64,000 bases of DNA from Heligmosomoides polygyrus polygyrus (Eukaryota; Nematoda; Chromadorea; Rhabditida; Heligmosomidae). The notes below the pieces were generated by a model. It saw only the letters and a list, made by a program, of their open reading frames with translations, searched no databases and was not told the origin of the DNA. Numbering within the stretch: the first letter of the stretch is position 1; each line of letters starts with the position of its first letter. The position numbers and the translations under genes are program-made. The DNA lies in contig OX377203.1 in the NCBI GenBank assembly GCA_947396885.1, positions 30,011,253 to 30,075,252 on the forward strand, read 5' to 3'. Shown one piece after another: positions 33,001 through 42,000 of this stretch.

Positions 33001-36000
33001 CAAAGCCTCTTCGCTTAACTCGGTCTATACCTGCTTTCCACCGAAATGCATGCAGCGTATCGGTAGGAAGGGGAGGAGTGATTAATGAGTCGTCCAAAAG
33101 TAATCATTCATGCACGGACGAGCCAGGCTATCCAACGACCGCAGTAGGTCTTTCTATTCGCAGTCGGAGTGATTTCATGATAATAGGAAAAACGTCTTGT
33201 ATGTGCCACATCATATGCGTCTGAATGCCGTTTTTTAGTTGTTTCTTTAGGTTACTGCCCCTTCTGATTGATCGCAAAGAAACATCTTCGACGCTAATTG
33301 GGCTCGCATTGCTTGCTGAAAACTGCCAATAGGTAGGGTACACTTAAAATTATCAGTTGATTACGGCTTCAGCTAGTCGATCGCCGAAGAGTTGAATTAC
33401 TGCTTGGCCCGGGAATGAACTACAACAATCGATCCGAGCAGACGAAGTGACGTCTTGTACAAAATTCAATACATCCATACCCGTGTTTTGAAAGTCGCAT
33501 TAGTTGGAAAACCAGCAGGACTTCGCCCCAGTGATTGACATAGCTGAAATCATCTTCTTCTGTTGTAGTCTATCCACTGGCTAACATATTCAGGCGATTT
33601 CCACCTCAAATGCCCAACTACCTATACAAATCAATAAAATCGATCGACAGTGGTCAGAAGATCGATATGGTTCACTTGTTGCGAACATCGTCTGTCGGCC
33701 TTATATTTGTGCGATACCCAATCTTTCTACCTTTACCCACGTTCAAACAACAAAAATCGGCAACATTTGGCGATGATGGTCAGCTGATCAATGGTATTTA
33801 CTTATTGTGAAGATGGTCTCTCGGCGACCACGAAGATCTCCGCATGGTTACCATCATTAAGAGATGGACGGACGGACGGATTAGCTCTTTTCTGATTAGA
33901 TTAGTATTTAAACTAAAAATAGGCTATATTACCCTCATGTCCTGAAACGTACTAAATTACTTGTTTATTTTTATTTTAAATATTGAGGCTGTATACACCC
34001 TTCACTCCGAACGAAAATCGATAAAATCGATTGACAATGGCCAGCTCATAGAGTTCATTCAAATCAGAAATCGATCAAATCGATTAGTAATGGGCAGCCG
34101 ATCGATATTGCATAATTCTTACGAGGAACCTGTGCCACGATAAAAATATTCGCTTGATGTAAGCTGTCATAACGATGTTTTGTTTGGCGAGACTCAAACC
34201 CGCAGCACCTGCTAACCGGGCAGGAAGTGAGTGCTCATCGGCCCAACGAGGTGTGGCTGTTGCGCTCGATCAAACGGCGGCGGTGGCTTAATAGCGTACA
34301 GCATTTCTGCCCAGTCAGCTGGAGGTGCGGGTTCGAGTCCCGCCTGGCGCTGGAGCTGTGATCGTGCCAAAACGTTATGAGAGCTTACAACCTCAGTGAC
34401 ATCCACTTGAGACTTAATAAAAATGAGCTGACAAGGAAAGGTTCCAACTCATGGTGAGCTATTGCGATGCTATTTTGACAAGATGTAGGGCCCTGTGAGC
34501 GGAGTCCAGAACCACAGTCAGTCTTTGCTGAACGCTTCTTTAAAGACCTGAAAAAGTAGTTAAAAACGCATGCGCCGCACTAATCGACCCCTACAACATC
34601 CCACAAGATAGGCGTAGCCGGTAGGATTGCCGCCTTATCTAAGCCCACCGATGGGCTTTTGAGTTCGAGTCCGCGTAGTGGCAATATCTTTGCACATATT
34701 AGTTTGTTGTTATTACGCTTTCTCATGAACACAGGAGCCAATTTTAGGCCATCAATGCTTACAACAAACCAAGGCTGTCTATTTGTGCCTTCATATGTGC
34801 TAGTTTTTCAACGATGCATATCTGAACCACTACCATATCATACCATATCACTAGTGATGCCGTAAGTGCACACAAATTCACACACCATACGGTTGAATAT
34901 TATGAACCGGGCCATATCGGTACATACGTGCACTAAAGATGTCGTTCTTACCTGAACGTGCTGTCGGCCGATTTCTTTCCACTGTCGCGCCGGATTTCAA
35001 AGGTAGTATAATGAAAACCGTGGCATAATAACAACAAACTAATATGCGAAAAAATACTGGCTGTCCGCGGACTCGAACTGAAAAGCCCGCCGGTGTACTT
35101 CCATGACGCGGCATTCTTGTCGACTGCGCCACTGAGGCGCATCTCGTGGGTGTCATAGTGGTTGATAAGTGTTGCGCATACGTCTTCACACCTCCTTTTC
35201 AGATCTTTAAAAAAGCGTCCAGCAAAAAGTCACTGTGGTTCTGGGCTCCTCCCACAGGTCTCTACATCCTTTCAAAATAGCATTGCGAAAGCTCACCATG
35301 AGTTGGGAACATTTCCTTGTGAGATTCTCGCTTGATGCTTACGTCAAACGATTAACCATAGCAGGGGTCGATAGATCGAATCTACATGTGGAGCCCTTCA
35401 TCGGCCATTGCGCGCACAAGAAGGGCAGATAGACATACGAACGCAGGGAAGGACTGATGGATTAGCTACTTCATGGATGGCGAGGTATGACGTCAAGAAA
35501 GGACGTCGAGTGCCTGACTTACCAGAAGGTAGGGAATTGTGGCCGTGAAGCGGATCGCCCATGACATCCACGTCGTGCCGCGACAGACCCCAGCGAAGAC
35601 CAGCAGCCAAGCGGCGACGAGTGCCAGCACAATGTGGCGCTGAGGCAGCGTCAGAGTCAGCTCCGTGTAGCTGGTCAGCGAGAGGATGTCGAGGCTGAAG
35701 CAGGAGCAGTCCCGACGCCATCCGACATCACACACCACTGCGCTGGGAGCGAGATGATCGCGTATGAATCCGCGCGACTCACTGGAAGAACAACTCGGCC
35801 GACGTCAATGTCAGATTCCTGAGCGGGCTAAAGTCGACAGATGCGTCAGCGTCGGTTATACCTGAAATTGCAGGTTTGCATCCTCAAACCGCACCGCGAT
35901 GCTTTACTGAGAACGTCCGCTTAACCGCTCCAGTCTCAGCTCAGTGAATGTTTTGTTGTCCGCCTGTTTTCTAAGCCCGATCTTTAGACAGCAGTGTACA

Positions 36001-39000
36001 GGTGGAAAGCGAGTGGAGCAGTCCATAAGAGGGTTTGCCTCTCGCAGAGGGCAACCTACTCCTCCAACGCCACGTATTAAGCGCTAGATATTTTGGAAGA
36101 GCTCTGACGCAGGTCTAGGCAGTTATCTAAAGTCACGATGTAGGCACAAATGCGTTGAAGCTGCCTCCAAGATGTGCCGAAGGACGAGAATACGAGGTTT
36201 ATGCCAATGATTGACGAATGGGATGACTGTGCTAAGATTAAACGCTCGTTCACCAGTCTCTAAAGTATAAAGGAGGGCGTTATTCAATCCCCTTTGGGAT
36301 GCGCCACGCATTCTACTTCTGCGGGATGTCGTGGGGGCGAGTTGAATGCGTATTTGGCCATACATTGACTTGCGGTGTCCAGCCGATGAACAAGTCAGTG
36401 CTTTATCCTTCCCAGATAAGTCGGGTATCAATTCATCGACCCAGAGGGATGGAAGGCTTTGTTGGCCTGGGCAGGGAATACGAACCAGGAACCTGGTATC
36501 GGGTGCAGGCGATAGCCGGCGCCTCCTCCGACTGCGCTCCACCAGTCTCATACTTCCACCTGTTTTCTACGCCCTTGATGCGGCTTAACAATGATTTAAA
36601 ATCTATTCTATAAAAGGATCTTATACAGAAACGTAACTCTGTTTTCCCATGGCAGAGGCTCGGATATCACGACGGAGAGCGCCGAATACCAGAGGTACTG
36701 CAGTGACCAGGTCAGGATGATGTTATGGTAGATGATCACCGGGATGGCCGCCAGCACGAACGCCCAACCAAGTCCTAAAGCGAACGAAGTATTCATCTCC
36801 ATACGTTACTGAGCATGAATGGAGCCATAACGTCAGTTCATGCGGACAACAACTATTGTTGAGTAGAAAATGCAGAACGAGACGAACCGCATGTGATGGG
36901 CATCAGTCGCTGAAAGGCGACGTCCGCTGTCTGGCCGGCATACTGTCCTATACACAAGTGCAGGTAGAGCATCGGAAAACCGATGAAGACTTGACAAAAG
37001 AGGTAGGGAGCGAAGAATATGCCTAAACCAGACCAATGGCGAGAGATGTGACTCGATTATGTTGTGTGGTTCCCCAGATATCAGGCGCTTCAGATGGCAT
37101 TGAGTTATCGTCAGAATGATAGCGTTGACTGTATTATCGCGCTTTCAACTTAAGCAGCTTCTTAGCAGACTTTAAAAACCAAACTTCAAAATATTAATAT
37201 TAAGTAGAGGTCAGTTATTTAAGCCGTTTAGATACATATATGGACGACATACTTATTGTTCACAACTATACAGAAGCTTACGTTGATTACATACTTACGT
37301 TAGCTTACAAAGACATACTGGAAATAAAAAAGACACACGACAGTGAACACAAATGCAACTATTTATATATAAGTCTAGAAGTCGTGAATAATAAAATTGA
37401 AAGCAACTTACATAACAAAACAGATTCTTTCAACTTTATAGTAAATAGGTTTCCGCACGCAGACTCACAGGTTTCAGTCAGAATTATGTCATTTACAATT
37501 AATGTCATTTACACAGAAACACTTAGAAGAGCTGATATCTGCTCAACATTCCAATACTTCTGCAGTAAAATACGAGAACTTCACAGAATACTTACCCGTA
37601 ATGGATTTAGCCCACGGATCTCCCTCGATAGAGAGCCTTCGGGCTCTATTGTTAAGAGGGATCTCGGGCCGCTTGTCGCAGGGCCACGTGGCGCGTCCCC
37701 GGGTGGTGGATAGGGGAATTAAACGCGAACCAAATGCGACCGTGTACTGCCCAGAGACGCAGGTGGGATGCAGGGGATGGACTCCTTGCTCCTGCTGTGT
37801 CGGGTCGAAGCGTTCCTTGTGCGTGGGAGCGGCATGTTCGTGCACAGTGTGCGTGGATGTGTCCGTGACTGTGCGGATTGTAACTGTGTCGGCTCGGCCA
37901 AAAGCTTGCACTCGGTAGACTGGGAGTACATGTAAGGCGATTCGAGGCCGCCTTAAGTCTCGCCCTGTCCCTTCGGGCAGTCTGGCTGGCTGCCCGGAGT
38001 ACCCCGCCCGCACGACAGAGCCTGACTAGCTACCCGTGTTGTATTCCAGTCAAACACAGCAGCACTAAAGGGCCTCATTCCCCTGACCCCGAAAGAGCCC
38101 CCATTTCTGCAGCGATGGGAAGGACGAGTACGGAGAGGCTGCTAAAATCTCAGGGCCTAACCAGGCTGCGCAAACTGAGAAGGACTAGGATGACGATCTG
38201 TACTTACAACGCCCGCACGCTTGCGTCGGAAGCATCCGTCGAGGACCTGATGATGCAAGCCAGGAAGATCAAGTACGACGTCATCGGACTGACCGAGACG
38301 AGAAGACACCACCCTCTACACGCCGCCTACGACTCCGGAGAAGAACTGTTCCTCGGAACATGCGACAGCAGGGGAGTAGGCGGCGTTGGTGTCCTCGTCA
38401 ACACGCACTTGGCCATGAACATCGATTCGTACGAGTCTCTGACAAGCCGAATCGGACGTCTGCGACTGAAGCGATATGGCTCCGTGCCAGCTTTGACAGT
38501 GTTCGTCGCGTATGCCCCAACATCCGACTACGACGACGAAGACGTCGAGGCCTTCTACGTGGAGCTGGAGAAGTTCTATAAGGAAGATCACACCTTCTAC
38601 AAGGTGATCGTCGGCGACTTCAACGCCAAGATCGGGCCACGAAGGTCGCCGGAAGAACTACACATCGGAACCCACGGTTTGGAGTGGAACGAGCAAGGTG
38701 AAAGGCTGTCTGAGTTTATCATGTCGACTAAGACCATCCATAGAAACTCACAGTTCTAGAAGCCTCCCTCCCTACGATGGACCTGGGAATCCCCCGGTGG
38801 CCAGTTCCACAACGAGATCGACCACATCACCTTCAATCGCAAGTATTGCCTGACCGATGTCTCCGTTGTCCCCAAGTTCTACACGGGATCGGACCACCGC
38901 CTCCTTCGCGCGAGGTTCCGCTTTTCGCGTCAAGGAGAGAAGGCCGCGAAGTTCAAGAAGAGGAATCCCAGAACGACCATCAACTGGGATCTCTACACCT

Positions 39001-42000
39001 CTCTTGTCGGCCTTTGGGAAGATGCCGTCGTGGACAACGTCGACGAGGAGTACGATCGCTTCGTGCACCATCTCCACGATAGTGCTAAGGGAGCCGAGAG
39101 CTTGAAGACCACCAAGAGACGTCTGTCTCCGGAAACTCTCGAGCTGATACGCCAGCGTGGAGCAGCACGAGCGTCAGGCAACTACCAACTGACGTCCGAG
39201 CTTGCAAAGCTATGCAGAGCGGCGATAAAGGAAGATCTCAAGGAGAGAAGGGCGGAAGTGTTGGCTGAAGCAGCAGAGGCAGGGCTGAGCATCCGCAATG
39301 CCCGCCGGAACTTCGCCAACTTCAAGACCAAGATGACCGCTCTCCGACGTCCTGACGGAACCATCACCTCTTCCAGAAGGACCATGGAGAAAGTCATCCA
39401 CAACTTCTACTCCGATCTCTTCGATAGCCACGTCCACCTGCCCCCATGCCATCTTCCGCAGGATGGATACGTCGTCCCCTCTGTTCTCCCTTCCGAGATC
39501 CGACACGCCATCTCGTCGGTGAAGAAACGTACAGCACCCGGTCCCGACAGGATCAGACCCGAACACCTGAAGTACCTCCCGCCAGCTCTCATCAACACCT
39601 TGGCGCGGCTCTTCACACGCTACCTGTCAGAGTGCAAGGTTCCATCTCAGTGGAAGACCAGCAAGACCGTTTTGCTGTACAAGAAGGGAGACGTGCACGA
39701 CATTGGCAACTATCGCCCGATCTGCCTGTTGTCCGTAGTCTACAAGCTGTTCACTCGAGTCATCCTGAATAGGATTAGTAGAACGCTGGACGAAGGACAG
39801 CCATGCGAACAAGCAGGATTTCGGAGAGGATTCAGCACGATCGACCACATACACACCATTACGAAGCTCATCGAAGTGTCGCGAGAGTACAAGCTGCCGC
39901 TGTGCCTTACGTTCATTGACCTGAAGAAGGCATTCGACTCCGTCGAGACTGAAGCGGTCATGGAAGCCCTGCTCACCCAGGGCGTTCCTACTCAGTACAT
40001 CAGGGTCCTTCGAGAGCTGTACAGTGGATTCACGACCAAGATCTCACCATTCTACAACGACGTCGTCATTGACGTGAAGAGAGGGGTTCGACAAGGGGAT
40101 ACCATATCCCCGAAGCTCTTCAGCGCCACCCTCGAAAACGTCATGCGCGAACTAGAATGGGAAGACATGGGAGTGAAGGTCGACGGCCGGCAACTACATC
40201 ATCTTCGCTTCGCTGACGACATCGTGCTCATAACACCGAGCATCAGTCAGGCGGAACGAATGCTGGCCGACTTCGATCGTGTATGTGGAAGCGTTGGACT
40301 GCAGCTGAATCTTACGAAGACGATGTTCATGAAGAACGGATGGGTTTCTGATGCCCCATTCTCGCTCAACGGAACGAACATCTCCGAATGCTCCAGCTAT
40401 GTGTATCTGGGTCGCGAAGTCAACATGGCCAACGACCTAGCCCCAGAGCTGAGCAGGAGGAAAAGAGCGGCTTGGGGAGCTTTCAAGAGCGTCGAACAAG
40501 TCGCGAAGAAGACGAAGAACGTCCGACTCCGTGCCCACCTATTCGACTCCACTGTTCTTCCTGCCCTAACATACGCCTCAGAGACCTGGGCTATACGAAA
40601 GCAGGATGAACACGCGATCAGCGTCGCGCAGCGTGGAATCGAGAGGACGATGCTCGGAGTGACACGACTCACGCAAGTGAGAGAAGGCCTCCGGAGTTCC
40701 GAGCTTCGCCGACGTTCGAAGATCAGAGACGCTGTCGCATGGGCCAAGTCGTCGAAAATTAGGTGGGCCGGCCACGTAATGCGATTCGCAGACACCCGCT
40801 GGACGAGAGTCGTCACAGATTGGATTCCGCGGGATGTCAAAAGAACACCAGGACGCCCACCAACGCGTTGGTCGGACTTCTTCGTGAAAGCCCTGAACGA
40901 CCGATATGACGCTCTTCGTGTCCCTCGAGCGAGGAGGATCCATTGGACCACTCTGGCACGCGACAGGGACGAATGGAGACGCTGCTGGCGCCCGCTCGAG
41001 CAAGTCGATGATCAACGGGACGACAGGTGATACAGGTGAATGGATTTAGCACAGAACTCATCCCCACAAGCATAAGAATATTCTTAAACAAAAAACAGAC
41101 AAATATCATATAAATATGGCATGTTGGACAACTATAATAAAGCAATAACCTTAGTGGGAACACTCGTATAGTTGAAAGTTTTTGCTTAAATTTACTTTGC
41201 TAATATATGCGCCCATATACAGGGTGCGTAAAAAGCATTGACGCACTGAACGTAAACGTTAGAAATAACAACACATTATTAAATTTAACAAGTTGATATA
41301 CAAAATGTCAACAATGATCTATTGAACAGAATAGCATCACTTGTATTTTATATGAGCTTCTTTGCTGCGAATGCAGGGGCGAAGACGCCGAAGAAAGGCA
41401 TCGACGGTGCGCCGCAAGTAGTCCACGTCGATTTCGTTCCATGCTTTGACCAGATTATCCTTCACTGACTTCATACTTTTGCGAGAAGTAGCGCAAGCCT
41501 TCTTCTCCAAAACTTCCCATAGACAGTAATTCAGCAGATTCAAATCCGGTCTTTGGTTAACAGAGGTCATTCCTCTGCCGAAATGAAGTCCTGCAAGTTG
41601 GCGCGGCACCACTCCTGAACAATCCTCTTCTCTGCGCAGGAGTCTAGTCCTGCTGGAAGACATATGGCTTACTCTAAAGGTGGGATTTGAGTTAAGCAAC
41701 CAGATGCTTATTTAGGAGATCAATACAGGTAGTTCTACTGGTTTATCTTCACTCCTGTATCCACGAAAATGGGAAACGCTTGTGATGAATGCGCAAACCA
41801 TGATACTGGCCGGATGCGCCTCTCTTGCAGCGAGCCTTCGCCAGAATTAGCACTTTGGAGGTCCTTGCGGAGTATGTAACACTTTTACAAGTTGAGTGCA
41901 CAAAAGTATCAAGTCGCTGAAGGTCAAAGCATGGAACGATATCGACGTGGACTACTTGCGGCGCACCGTCGATGCCTTTCCTCGGCGTCTTCGCCTCTGC

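Larger units (their letters stand above)
37206..41101 (+). pseudogene. Penelope-like reverse transcriptase fragment split by an RTE insertion
   Basis: Frame from 37206 reads into [10 protein letters not shown] (37237-37266), the catalytic motif of a reverse transcriptase. It continues through the thumb region ([35 protein letters not shown]) to TRNGFS at 37611. After the RTE copy the same word NGFS recurs (41039-41050) and the frame goes on as [12 protein letters not shown] to TAA at 41101. The thumb pattern (…LR…ICST…F…K) resembles Penelope-like elements; DIRS-like is the alternative. The N-terminal fingers are absent. It is a relic in SLC6 intron 2. Confidence 0.6.

Noticed and set aside
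39182..41015. Several - strand frames of 70-180 codons inside the RTE
   Set aside because: Shadows of the RTE ORF, whose motifs are clear on the + strand.
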